Below, in pieces: positions 30,245-39,428 of a DNA stretch of 64,000 nt. The notes beneath the pieces were generated by a model. That model had not been told where the DNA came from and did not search any database. It saw nothing but the letters and a program-made list of their open reading frames with translations. Every line of letters starts with the position of its first letter. Positions within the stretch are counted from its first letter, which is position 1. Source of the stretch: Novosphingobium endophyticum (GTDB lineage: Bacteria; Pseudomonadota; Alphaproteobacteria; Sphingomonadales; Sphingomonadaceae); NCBI RefSeq assembly GCF_014640675.1, contig NZ_BMHK01000001.1, positions 186,001 to 250,000 of the forward strand, read 5' to 3'. The position numbers were made by a program, and so were the translations under genes.

Positions 30245-31420
30245 TCACCAGGAACCATAGAGCTGCTCCAGAACCATGGCCGCAGCGCCTCTCGCAAAGG
30301 CGCTGTCGTCAGTTTCCTTGAACGTCACCCTGCCCAGATCCCGCAGAAGCGGAAGCGTGTCCCGGTGCAGCGCCTCGAAGAACGGGCCGGAAACGAAGTC
30401 AACCAGATCGGGGCTCTTTGTGAGAACGATGACGCGTTCGGGGGCCCGCATGTTGATATGGTTCGCCAGTGCACGGCCCAGATAGCGCCCTCCGCGTGCG
30501 ATCAGATCGACGACCTCCCTGTCGCCGGACCTCGCCCTGTCTATCAGCGCCGCGAACCGGTTACGGATTGCGGGAATCCCCGGGCGCGCTTCGCCCGCAA
30601 TCTCGGCTGCCTGGTACACGATCGCGCTGATGGAGCTGTAGGCCTGCAGGCAGCCATGCGCTCCGCAGCCGCACGGCCGCCCCCCTTCCGGCACGATCTT
30701 GGTGTGGCCGAGCTCCGCTGCGATACCGTGGCTGCCGAGAAGAAGCTGGCCCTCGTGATAACGCGCCGCGCCTAGTCCCAGGTCCAGCAGAACAACCATG
30801 AAGTCGGCCACACCGGTGCCTTCGCCAAACCAGTGCTCTGCCCGGGCAAGAAGATTGATGCTGTTGTCCACCCGCGTCGGAATTCCGAGTTCACGTTCGA
30901 CTGTCAGCGCAAACGGAAACGGCGCGCCCGTAAACGTCTGAAGATGCTCCACCGTTCCATTGCGGCTGTCCACTATTGCCGGAAGGCCAATGCCAATCTG
31001 GGCAACGCGATCAGCGGGGATCGGGCTCGCCGCGATCGCGTTGGCTATCGCCTCGGCGAATTTTTGCGCCAGATCCGTCAAGGTGCCGTTTGAATTCAAC
31101 TCATCGCGATGAGACGAGACGATATGTCCCCTGAGGTCGGCGATCTCTGCCAGCAGATCCCCGTCATCGGTCATCGTCGCGCCGACTACGAATGCACCTT
31201 CGGGATTGATCCTGAGATTGATCCTGGGCCGCCCGCGACCGGGTGAAGCCAGCTGTTCCTCTACAATCAGGCCGCGCGCGACCAGGTCCCGTACTATGGA
31301 AGTGATGGTGGCCCCGTTGAGACCCGTAAGCCGCGCAAGCGCCGTTCGCGACACGGGCTCCGCGGCACGCAGCTTCTTGAGCACGGACAGGCGATTGAAT
31401 GCGTGATCTGACATGCGCAT
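30245..31420 (-). CDS. ROK-family transcriptional repressor (NagC/Mlc/XylR type)
   Basis: A 391-residue ROK regulator. The N-terminal winged helix (SRTALARLTGLNGATITSIV) is followed by the wing RPR...NLRINPE. The sugar-kinase fold has the zinc-binding set GHTKIVPEGGRPCGCGAHGCLQAYSS. In the family, binding of a sugar or sugar phosphate releases it from DNA. GGAAAG precedes the ATG at 31420. Its divergent promoter contains a perfect palindrome that matches the NagC/Mlc operator type, so it should repress itself and the TonB receptor gene. Confidence 0.92.
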   Translation of the reverse strand: MRMSDHAFNRLSVLKKLRAAEPVSRTALARLTGLNGATITSIVRDLVARGLIVEEQLASPGRGRPRINLRINPEGAFVVGATMTDDGDLLAEIADLRGHIVSSHRDELNSNGTLTDLAQKFAEAIANAIAASPIPADRVAQIGIGLPAIVDSRNGTVEHLQTFTGAPFPFALTVERELGIPTRVDNSINLLARAEHWFGEGTGVADFMVVLLDLGLGAARYHEGQLLLGSHGIAAELGHTKIVPEGGRPCGCGAHGCLQAYSSISAIVYQAAEIAGEARPGIPAIRNRFAALIDRARSGDREVVDLIARGGRYLGRALANHINMRAPERVIVLTKSPDLVDFVSGPFFEALHRDTLPLLRDLGRVTFKETDDSAFARGAAAMVLEQLYGSW

Positions 31421-31467
31421 GGCGCTGCTTTCCAGACTTTGCGAAGAGGAACAAGCGCGGCGTCTGT

Positions 31468-31490
31468 TTTATTTTACGACGCAAAATAAA
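31468..31490. promoter_or_regulatory. Palindromic operator of NagC/Mlc type for the ROK repressor
   Basis: TTTATTTT and AAAATAAA form perfect 8-base arms around a 7-base spacer (ACGACGC). The AT-rich arms stand out from the GC-rich surroundings. E. coli NagC and Mlc sites have the same TTATTTT...AAAATAA layout. It lies 48 bases from the ROK start and about 125 bases before the receptor gene. Confidence 0.65.
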
Positions 31491-31491
31491 T

Positions 31492-31519
31492 TTGACAGGA
31501 TCGTAACTCCGCCATAGCG
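31492..31519 (+). promoter_or_regulatory. Candidate sigma-70 promoter for the TonB receptor gene
   Basis: A consensus -35 box TTGACA (31492-31497) starts one base after the palindromic operator. A weaker -10 candidate (CATAGC or ATAGCG) follows at 15-16 bases. A repressor on the operator would block this -35 box. The transcript start is inferred, not seen. Confidence 0.45.
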
Positions 31520-31613
31520 CCATTTCACGGCGCAGGGATCTCAAGCCTGTCAGACGAAGCAGCGGCTGCAAGTGCACCGGCCCGCGCCAGGGAAAGAACA
31601 TGAGGGAGGCAAT

Positions 31614-34331
31614 ATGTTCACCAGCTCCATTGGTCTTGGATTACGTATTTCAGCGATCAGCAGCGTTGCCGTTGCTGCTCTCGTCCCGGGGCTCGTCCTG
31701 GCGCAGGAGAGTGCGGACGAGCAGCAGGACGACATGGAAATCGTCGTCACCGGCACACTGATCCGCGGTCAGGCGCCGGTCGGCTCCAACCTTATCGACC
31801 TGGGCGAACAGCGTATCGAGGAAACCGCCTCCTCATCGGCCAACGAGCTGCTGGCCTCGGTGCCGCAGGTCACAAACTATTTCAACAGCGTACCCGCGGC
31901 CGACCTGGCGATTGCGGTAAACCAGATCCAGATCACGCGGCCCAATATCCGCAACATCTCGCCCAACGCCGCCGCCAGCTCCGGCACGCTTATCCTGGTC
32001 GACGGTCACCGGATCGCGACCGCAGGCACAAGCCAGGCATCTGTTGATCCCGACGTCATTCCGCTCGGTGCCATTCAGCGCGTCGACGTCGTCACGGAAG
32101 GCGGTTCGGCAATCTACGGCGCAGACGCGGTTGCCGGCGTGATCAACTTCGTCACAAAGCGCCGTTTTGACGGCGTTGAAGTCGATGGCCAGTACGGCTT
32201 CGCCGACGACTACTGGCAGACCGCGGTGAACGCCACGGTCGGCAAGGACTGGGGTTCGGGCTCGGCCTACATCGCGTACAGCTTTTCCAAGTCGGACGAA
32301 CTGTTCGGACGCGACAGGGATTTCATTCGCCGTCTCGACTACAGCTCCATGCCTTATGTGCCGCTCGGCCGCGAGTGTGAGCTGCCGAACCTGACGGTGA
32401 ACTACACCATTTTCGGCTTCAATGTTCTTAGCCTCGCAGCCGGCGCCCCGAATTTTGTGCCTGGCAGCGTCAATGCCTGTGATACGACCGACGATAGTGC
32501 GATCATCCCCGAAGTCGAAAGACACGGCGGCCTGGTGAGCCTGTCGCAGGATCTGGATGACACCACGAGTGTCGATATCCGCGCATTCTACAGTCGCCGC
32601 GACACTCTTGCGACATCTCCGCTGACAGGTCAGGCGCGGCTTCCGGCGACCTTCCCGGTACCGGCTGGTTTCCCGCCCGCAATTCCGATCGGTGGCGGGG
32701 CCTTCGCCACCCCCACCGCGTCAGGCGCGTTTAGCTTCACACCGGCGCTCGGAGACGACGCCGGCCGATCGATCACGAAAATCGAGGAATGGGGCGTCAA
32801 TGCCGAGTTCAGAAAAGAACTGACGAGCACATGGGAGCTTCGCGGGCTTTTCAACTACAGCCGCAGCAACAGCGAATTTTCGTTAATCGCGCCGAACACG
32901 ACACGCCTGAATGCGGCGGGACAGGCTGGGACGATCGATCCCTTCAACATTGCCGGGTCCGACCCTGCGGTAATCGCCGATATTGTCGACAACGAGCGTG
33001 CAGGTCAGGCCATCGACGATCTGACCAATCTCCGCCTCATCGCCGAAGGATCGGTTGTGTCATTGCCGGGCGGCGACGTGCGCATGGCGGCTGGCGTGGA
33101 GTACATGTACGACGCCTTCAAGCTGCGCACCGGCAACGATATTCGCATCGGCACGCTGTCGTCGACTCCCTACGATACCTACAACCGTAACGTCTACTCG
33201 GCCTTCGGCGAGCTGCTGATCCCGATCTTCGGCCCGGGCAACGCCATGGGCGGCTTCAACGCTCTCGAGATTTCGCTCGCGGCCCGCTATGACAACTACG
33301 AAGACTTCGGCAGCACGTTCAATCCGAAAATCGGTGCCACCTGGAAGCCGATCGACTGGCTGTCGTTCCGGGGCAACTGGGGCACGTCCTTCACCGCGCC
33401 GACGCCGCTCGATCAGCTTCGCTCTGCGGGCAATACGATCAGCGCTTTTCCGTTCGTCGCATTCACGAGGCCGGGCGATACGACGGCCCCGGGTTCCTTC
33501 ACGGTCGCGCTGGCAGGTTCGCAACCCGATCTGCAGCCGCAAGAGGCGGAAACCTGGTCGGTCGGCTTCGATGCCGAGCCGCCCTTCATTCCCGGCCTCA
33601 ACCTCAAATTGAGCTACTATAACGTCAAGTTCGAGGACATCCTTTCCACGCCTACACCAGGTGTGGGGATTTTCACGAACTTCCCCGACAACATCCAGAC
33701 CGATGTCGGAGGCATCAGCCCCGATGACCTTCGTGCCTTCGGGATGCTCGCCCCGGGCGGCAGCGCTGTCGTGGAAGCACTGATCCAGAACGGCAACCTC
33801 GTGTATGAGCTGGTCGATTTCCGGACAGGCAACTTTGGCGTCCTCAAGGTCGACGGTCTCGATTTCGGCGTGAACTACCGCACCGCCACCGGGTTCGGCG
33901 GGGTCGATTTTTCCGTCGCCGGCAACTACCAGCTCAACCGCAAGTCGCAGGTGAGCGCGGAGTCACCGGTGGTTGACGATCTCGAGTTCGACACTCCGAA
34001 GCTGAATTTGCGCGCTTCGGCCGGGGTCGATGTCGGTAGCCTTCGGGCGCAGGCAACGGTGAACCATACCGCAGGATACGACATCGAGCCGTTGCAGACC
34101 GATCCGGTGCAGGACCATGTCGGCTCGTTCACCACTCTCGACCTGTTCTTCAAATACGAAGTGCCGGCGAGCGGCGCCCTGCTGCGCGATGTTGCGTTCA
34201 CGCTCAACGTCAAGAACGTCCTCGACGAAGAGCCGCCGGTGTTTTTCGGAACCGGTCCCAATGAAAACGGTTACGCAAACGGCTTCACCTTCGGACGGAT
34301 GTTCGTAATCGGTGTGTCCAAGAAGTTCTGA
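31614..34331 (+). CDS. TonB-dependent outer-membrane receptor
   Basis: A 905-residue receptor. A signal peptide ends near ALVPGLVLAQ, followed by the TonB box (DDMEIVVTG). The plug domain has ILVDGHRIAT and GGSAIYGADAVAGVINF, and the barrel ends in aromatic F (RMFVIGVSKKF), as outer-membrane barrels do. The substrate is probably an oligosaccharide or a glycoside, judged from the following sugar-acid genes and the ROK operator. The ATG at 31614 has a strong GGGAGG ribosome site. Confidence 0.92.
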   Translation: MFTSSIGLGLRISAISSVAVAALVPGLVLAQESADEQQDDMEIVVTGTLIRGQAPVGSNLIDLGEQRIEETASSSANELLASVPQVTNYFNSVPAADLAIAVNQIQITRPNIRNISPNAAASSGTLILVDGHRIATAGTSQASVDPDVIPLGAIQRVDVVTEGGSAIYGADAVAGVINFVTKRRFDGVEVDGQYGFADDYWQTAVNATVGKDWGSGSAYIAYSFSKSDELFGRDRDFIRRLDYSSMPYVPLGRECELPNLTVNYTIFGFNVLSLAAGAPNFVPGSVNACDTTDDSAIIPEVERHGGLVSLSQDLDDTTSVDIRAFYSRRDTLATSPLTGQARLPATFPVPAGFPPAIPIGGGAFATPTASGAFSFTPALGDDAGRSITKIEEWGVNAEFRKELTSTWELRGLFNYSRSNSEFSLIAPNTTRLNAAGQAGTIDPFNIAGSDPAVIADIVDNERAGQAIDDLTNLRLIAEGSVVSLPGGDVRMAAGVEYMYDAFKLRTGNDIRIGTLSSTPYDTYNRNVYSAFGELLIPIFGPGNAMGGFNALEISLAARYDNYEDFGSTFNPKIGATWKPIDWLSFRGNWGTSFTAPTPLDQLRSAGNTISAFPFVAFTRPGDTTAPGSFTVALAGSQPDLQPQEAETWSVGFDAEPPFIPGLNLKLSYYNVKFEDILSTPTPGVGIFTNFPDNIQTDVGGISPDDLRAFGMLAPGGSAVVEALIQNGNLVYELVDFRTGNFGVLKVDGLDFGVNYRTATGFGGVDFSVAGNYQLNRKSQVSAESPVVDDLEFDTPKLNLRASAGVDVGSLRAQATVNHTAGYDIEPLQTDPVQDHVGSFTTLDLFFKYEVPASGALLRDVAFTLNVKNVLDEEPPVFFGTGPNENGYANGFTFGRMFVIGVSKKF

Positions 34332-34419
34332 AATGTTATGAGGGCCGCCGCGCTGATGCGTGGCGGCCCTGTGCGTTTCGAAACCTTGAACAGCGCATAA
34401 CGGGAGAAACGGCAACACC

Positions 34420-36588
34420 ATGCGTACGACAACCTCGATAATCGCGCGCGCAGTTCTTGCAAGTTCATCCATGCTTGCCATCGCAGGGTGGGGAACCGCC
34501 GGGACGGCCAGGGAAGCCACGGCTCAGAGCGATGCAGAACAGGCATCCGCGCGCCTTTCCACGGCCGGCTTCCAGGCCGATGACGAGTTGTTCGCAAAGC
34601 CATATATCGACGTTGACGAATGGCGCGATACCCCGGTCCGGCACCGCTACATCCATGGCGGCTTCACCGGCACCGATACGCGTTTTTCCTTCTATTTTCC
34701 GCCCTCTCCCCAATACGAGGGCCGCTTCTTCCAGCACGTGACGCCGGTTCCCGACAGTGAAAACCTCGCCCAGCAGATGCCAGCAGGCGAGTTCAACAAG
34801 ATCGGGTTTTCCGCCGACAGCGGCGCGTATTTCGTCGAGACGAACGGCGGCGGAACCATCGACCTGACCAAGGGCGCGAATGCGCTGCCCGATCCGACGA
34901 TCACCGCGTACCGCGCGAACGCCGCCGCAGCGCAGTTCTCACGCCACGTCGCCGCTCAGGTCTATGGCACCGCAAAGCGCCCCTACGGCTATGTCTACGG
35001 CGGTTCCGGGGGAGCGTTCCGCACGATAGGATCGGTCGAGAATACGCAAGGCGTGTGGGACGGCGCGGTCCCCTATGTGGTGGGCTCGACAATGGCGATC
35101 CCCAACATGTTCACTGTCCGGATGCAGGCGCTACGCGTTCTCAGGGACAAGTTCCCGCCGATCATCGACGCGCTGGAACCGGGCGGAAGCGGTGATCCTT
35201 ACGCCGGCCTGACCGACTACGAAGCGTCGGTTCTGCGCGAGATCGAGAAGATGGGCTTCCCGATGAAGTCCTGGTTCGGTTACAAGACCATGGGCCTGCA
35301 CGGCTTTGCGGCGCTTTATGGCGGGGTGGCCGCTGCAGACCCCACCTATTTCACCGACTTCTGGACCAAGCCGGGCTATCTCGGCCGCGATCATCCTGAG
35401 TACTTTGCGCAGGACCGCATCCAATTCACCAGTTCGATTGCCGAGCCCATAACGGCCGCAGAGGCCGCCAGGATGGGACTGTCGGACGATCCCTTTGCGC
35501 CACAGGATCGTGGAGGCGTCGACACCGCGTTCAAGGGACCGCCCGAAGAAGCCGGACGGATTGTGGGATACCGGCTCTCCGAGACGCCACCGCCAAAGTA
35601 CATGCTCGGCGGCGAACTGATCGTGGAAAGCGGAGCAGGGCAAGGCCAGCGGCTGATGCTGAACACACTGCGGGGCGACGTCGTGATGCTGGGCATCGTG
35701 AACCCCGCGATCGCCAGCCAGATTGCCGCGGGCGACAAGGTGACCGTGGACAATTCCAACTTTCTGGCGATGGAAAGCTACCACCGCCATCAGGTGCCCG
35801 GCCCCGATTTCCCGGTATGGGACCAGTTCCGCGACGCTCAGGGCAAGCCCATTTATCCGCAGCGGCCCATGCTGCTGGGACCGCTCTTCGTTCAGTCAAC
35901 CTCGGGTTCGCGGATGACGGGCGAAGTGGACGAGAAGCTGATAATCGTCGCCTCGTTGTGGGACCGCGAAGCGATGCCGTGGCAAGCTGACTGGTACCGC
36001 AAGCGCGTTGCGGCCTATCACGGGGACAAGGCCGACGATCAGGTCCGTCTCTGGTACACCGGTCATGCGCTGCACGGCGACGAGCCGACCACCGAGGCGA
36101 AGACACAAATCGTCAGCTACGTCCCGGTTCTGCAGCAGGCGCTGCGCGACGTAGCGGCCTGGGCCGAGCAAGGTGTGAAGCCCCCGGCCAGCACGCAATA
36201 CCGGATTGTCGATGGTCAGGTGATCACGCCCGAGACAGCCGCCGAACGCAAGGGCATTCAGCTGACCGTTCAACTCACCGTCGGCGGCGGAGAGCGGGCC
36301 GACGTCTCTGTCGGCGAAACGGTGCGGCTGACCGGCACGATCGCCGTCCCGCCGAGCGCAGGGTCAATCATCGCTGCGGAATGGGATTTCGATGGGGAAG
36401 GAACCTTCCCGGTCCAGTCGCAAGTGCCCGCAGGAAAACACAAGGTTACGGTTTCCGTGACGCACACCTTCGACAAGCCGGGCGTGTATTTTCCTGTTCT
36501 GAAAGGTACATCCCAGCGGCGAGGCGACAAGGCCACGCCCTATGCCCGCATAAGCGATCTCGACCGGGTCCGCGTAGTGGTGAAATAG
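34420..36588 (+). CDS. Secreted serine hydrolase with PKD-like C-terminal domain
   Basis: A 722-residue exported protein with an N-terminal signal region (MRTTTSIIARAVLASSSMLA). It has an alpha/beta hydrolase nucleophile elbow with Ser196 in YVYGGSGGAF, followed by ENTQGVWDGAVP, reminiscent of the tannase/feruloyl esterase group. A beta-rich insert follows (about residues 385-460). A candidate catalytic His lies in WYTGHALHGDEP. The last ~110 residues (AGSIIAAEWDFDGEG and VTHTFDKPGVYFPVL) form a PKD-like domain that may bind polysaccharide. I do not recognise the exact family. It follows the TonB receptor gene by 88 bases, so it is likely co-regulated by the ROK repressor. Confidence 0.7.
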   Translation: MRTTTSIIARAVLASSSMLAIAGWGTAGTAREATAQSDAEQASARLSTAGFQADDELFAKPYIDVDEWRDTPVRHRYIHGGFTGTDTRFSFYFPPSPQYEGRFFQHVTPVPDSENLAQQMPAGEFNKIGFSADSGAYFVETNGGGTIDLTKGANALPDPTITAYRANAAAAQFSRHVAAQVYGTAKRPYGYVYGGSGGAFRTIGSVENTQGVWDGAVPYVVGSTMAIPNMFTVRMQALRVLRDKFPPIIDALEPGGSGDPYAGLTDYEASVLREIEKMGFPMKSWFGYKTMGLHGFAALYGGVAAADPTYFTDFWTKPGYLGRDHPEYFAQDRIQFTSSIAEPITAAEAARMGLSDDPFAPQDRGGVDTAFKGPPEEAGRIVGYRLSETPPPKYMLGGELIVESGAGQGQRLMLNTLRGDVVMLGIVNPAIASQIAAGDKVTVDNSNFLAMESYHRHQVPGPDFPVWDQFRDAQGKPIYPQRPMLLGPLFVQSTSGSRMTGEVDEKLIIVASLWDREAMPWQADWYRKRVAAYHGDKADDQVRLWYTGHALHGDEPTTEAKTQIVSYVPVLQQALRDVAAWAEQGVKPPASTQYRIVDGQVITPETAAERKGIQLTVQLTVGGGERADVSVGETVRLTGTIAVPPSAGSIIAAEWDFDGEGTFPVQSQVPAGKHKVTVSVTHTFDKPGVYFPVLKGTSQRRGDKATPYARISDLDRVRVVVK

Positions 36589-36629
36589 TCCTGGGCGGCC
36601 CCGCACCTGAGCGGGGCCGGCCACACCCG

Positions 36630-38009
36630 TTATCTCATACCGGTCAGGGACGCCGTCAGGACTGACTTGTCGCCCTCGCTCGGTTGCCACTTCCCGGCCA
36701 TGATCCCGCCGGGCGCAAAAAGGCACCCGACGATCCCTTCGGCACCGTGTTGGCGCCATGCTTCGGCGAGCTTGGGCGCCAGTGGATCATCCACCCTGCG
36801 GGCATCGCCGCGCACGTGACGCAGCCAGGCCGCAAGCGCGATCATGACCGAAGGCGAAGCCTGACCTGCTGAACTTCGCGCCGCCAGCGTTTCCAGCCAG
36901 CGCTGCGGAATCTTCTGGCTGCCGTCCATCGCGATCTGCTCAAGCCTGTGATTGAGCGCCGGATTAGCGAAGCGTTCGAGCAACGAACCCGCATAGGCAC
37001 CGAGATCCTGCCCCGGCCCCGCCGCGATCGTCGGCGCGGCTTCTCCGCGCATCAGCTGCTCGACAACGGGCCGGATCGCGGGATCGGCGACGGCCTGGTG
37101 TACGAATTCGTGGCCGCGCTCCAGACCGATGTAGGCGAGTGCCGAATGCGCGCCATTGAGCATGCGCAGCTTGGCGGTCTCATAGGGCGCCACATCGGCA
37201 ACGAGCTGCGCGCCGACGGCTTCCCAGCCGGGCCGGCCCGCGGCGAAGCTGTCTTCGATCACCCATTGGCTGAACGGTTCGGTGAAGACGGCGGCCTCGT
37301 CGACGAGGCCGATCGTATCGGCGAGCGTGTCGCGGTCTTCGCCGGTCGTCGCGGGAACGATCCTGTCGACCATCGTCGATGGACAGGAGCATTCCGCCTC
37401 GAACCAGTCGAGCAGACCGGGCTCCCGCGCGGCCAGATACTCGGCCATCAGCCGCTGCAACTGCCTGCCGTTCTCCGAGAGGTTATCGCAGCTCATCAAC
37501 GTCAGCCCGCCAATGCCGGAAGCGCGGCGCTCGCGCATGGCGTCGGCAAGGATAGGATAGAAGCTCCCGGCATCGGCCAAGGCGATGTCGAGCGAACCGT
37601 CAGGCGCGCGGCAATAGCCCTTTTCCGTGACGGTGAAGCTGACGATCCGCGTCGAAGGCGCAATCAGGCTGGCGGCGAGGCTGGCTCGGCTGCTCGGCGC
37701 GACGAGCACTTCCCGGACCGCACCGACCAGCCGCGTCGCGGCTCCGGCGCCCGAACGTTCGGTTACGGTGTAGAGGCCATCCTGCGGGTTCAACTGCTCC
37801 GCGACGCCTGCCGAGCGCAGCGACACGCCCAGGATCGACCAGTCGCGGTCTCCCGCATCCATGGCCCGGTCCGTGTACCAGGCCTGATGAGCGCGGTGGA
37901 ATGCCCCGATACCGAAATGGACGATGCCGACTCTCTGGGCATCGCGGTCGTAATCGAAGCGGGAAACGGCTGCGCTCAGCCGGGCGGCGTTCGCTGACGA
38001 AAGCCTCAC
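36630..38009 (-). CDS. uxuB: Mannitol dehydrogenase-family D-fructuronate reductase
   Basis: A 459-residue protein of the mannitol dehydrogenase family. The N-terminal Rossmann part has VGIVHFGIGAFHRAHQAWYTD and the C-terminal domain has LRMLNGAHSALAYIG. UxuB reduces D-fructuronate to D-mannonate with NADH. The start codon is GTG and overlaps the uxaC stop (GTGA), so the two are translationally coupled. Mannitol or tagaturonate activity cannot be excluded from sequence alone, but manD and uxaC next door favour fructuronate. Confidence 0.88.
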   Translation of the reverse strand: MRLSSANAARLSAAVSRFDYDRDAQRVGIVHFGIGAFHRAHQAWYTDRAMDAGDRDWSILGVSLRSAGVAEQLNPQDGLYTVTERSGAGAATRLVGAVREVLVAPSSRASLAASLIAPSTRIVSFTVTEKGYCRAPDGSLDIALADAGSFYPILADAMRERRASGIGGLTLMSCDNLSENGRQLQRLMAEYLAAREPGLLDWFEAECSCPSTMVDRIVPATTGEDRDTLADTIGLVDEAAVFTEPFSQWVIEDSFAAGRPGWEAVGAQLVADVAPYETAKLRMLNGAHSALAYIGLERGHEFVHQAVADPAIRPVVEQLMRGEAAPTIAAGPGQDLGAYAGSLLERFANPALNHRLEQIAMDGSQKIPQRWLETLAARSSAGQASPSVMIALAAWLRHVRGDARRVDDPLAPKLAEAWRQHGAEGIVGCLFAPGGIMAGKWQPSEGDKSVLTASLTGMR

Positions 38010-39415
38010 AGCTTGTACGCCTGCTTGGGCAGATTGTAGGCGAGATCCACCGCGACTTCCGCGGCCTCCTCCTCCTCCATCCGGTGCTCGGCCACCAGGC
38101 GCGCCAGGAAGCCGCAGTCGATCCGGCGGGCGACGTCGTGCCGCGCCGGGATCGAGAGGAAGGCGCGCGTGTCGTCATTGAAACCCACGGTGTTATAGAA
38201 GCCGGCCGTCTCGGTCACCTGCTCGCGAAAGCGGCGCATGCCTTCCGGGCTATCGTGGAACCACCAGGACGGGCCGAGACGCAATGCCGGATAGTGGCCT
38301 GCCAGCGGCGCCAGTTCGCGCGAATAGGCGGTCTCGTCCAGCGTAAAGAGAATGATCGTCAGTTCGCGCTCGTTGCCGTAACGCGACAACAGCGGCTGCA
38401 GTGCCCGGACATATTCGGTCGCCACCGGAATATCGGCGCCCTTGTCCCGCCCGAAGCGTTCGAACAGCGACGTGTTGTGGTTGCGGAACGATCCGGGATG
38501 AATCTGCATCACGAGCCCGTCGTCGAGGCTCATGCCCGCCATCTCGGTGAGCATCTGCGCGCGGAACAGCTCGGCCTGTGCCGGCGTCGCCCGGCCGGCG
38601 GACACCACCGCGAACAGCGCTTCTGCCTCCGGGGGGGAAAGGTCCGCTGTGGCCGCGCTGGGATGCCCATGGTCGGTTGAAGTCGCCCCCATCCGCGCGA
38701 AGAATGCGCGGCGCTGGCGATGACCGGCAAGATAGCCCTGCCACGTGCGGCAATCCTCTCCGGTCAGTTCCGAAAGACGATCGAGATTGGCCTGGAAGCC
38801 CTCGAATTCGGGATCGATCACCGGATCGGGACGATACGCCGTGAGCACACGCCCCCGCCAACCGCTGTCGCGGATTGTCTGGTGGTGCTCGAGCGTATCC
38901 AGCGGGCTTTCGGTCGTCGTTAGAACTTCGATCCGGTAGCGCTCGAACAAGGCCCGAGGGCGGAATTCCGGCCGGGCCAGCGCCTCTGTTATGGTGTCGT
39001 AATAGAGATCGGCGGTTTCCGCCGTGAGGCGTACATCAAGGCCGAATACCTCTGCGAAGACCCAGTCGAGCCACATGCGCGAGGGCGTTCCCCGGAACAG
39101 GTAATAGTTCGCCGCCAGCAGGCCCCATGCCTCGCGGGGATCAACGCTTTCACCGCCCGATCCGATGCCCAGAGCCTCCAGCGCGATACCCTGCGAATAG
39201 AGCATGCGGAATACGTAGTGATCAGGCTGCAGCAGCAATTCGCTGGCATTGCCGAACGGGGCATCGGTCGCGAACCACGCCGGGTCGGTGTGGCCGTGCG
39301 GGCTGATGATGGGGAGATCGCGCACTTCCTTGTAAAGCGCGCGCGCAATAGCCCGCGTCCGGCTTTCGACGGGAAGCAGCCGGTCGGGATCGAGACTGAG
39401 CGCCTTGTTTGTCAC
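38006..39415 (-). CDS. uxaC: Glucuronate (uronate) isomerase
   Basis: A 469-residue UxaC (family about 470). The metal-binding HGH is in DLPIISPHGHTDPAWF near the N-terminus, and the C-terminal region has RIDCGFLARLVAEHRMEEEEA. It converts glucuronate to fructuronate (and galacturonate to tagaturonate). A GTG at 39415 (VTNKALSLDPDRLLP) is chosen. A GAGAG site precedes it and it gives the standard length; the longer frame to 39541 would run into the gntR gene upstream. Confidence 0.95.
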   Translation of the reverse strand: MTNKALSLDPDRLLPVESRTRAIARALYKEVRDLPIISPHGHTDPAWFATDAPFGNASELLLQPDHYVFRMLYSQGIALEALGIGSGGESVDPREAWGLLAANYYLFRGTPSRMWLDWVFAEVFGLDVRLTAETADLYYDTITEALARPEFRPRALFERYRIEVLTTTESPLDTLEHHQTIRDSGWRGRVLTAYRPDPVIDPEFEGFQANLDRLSELTGEDCRTWQGYLAGHRQRRAFFARMGATSTDHGHPSAATADLSPPEAEALFAVVSAGRATPAQAELFRAQMLTEMAGMSLDDGLVMQIHPGSFRNHNTSLFERFGRDKGADIPVATEYVRALQPLLSRYGNERELTIILFTLDETAYSRELAPLAGHYPALRLGPSWWFHDSPEGMRRFREQVTETAGFYNTVGFNDDTRAFLSIPARHDVARRIDCGFLARLVAEHRMEEEEAAEVAVDLAYNLPKQAYKL

Positions 39416-39428
39416 ACCTGTACTCTCA

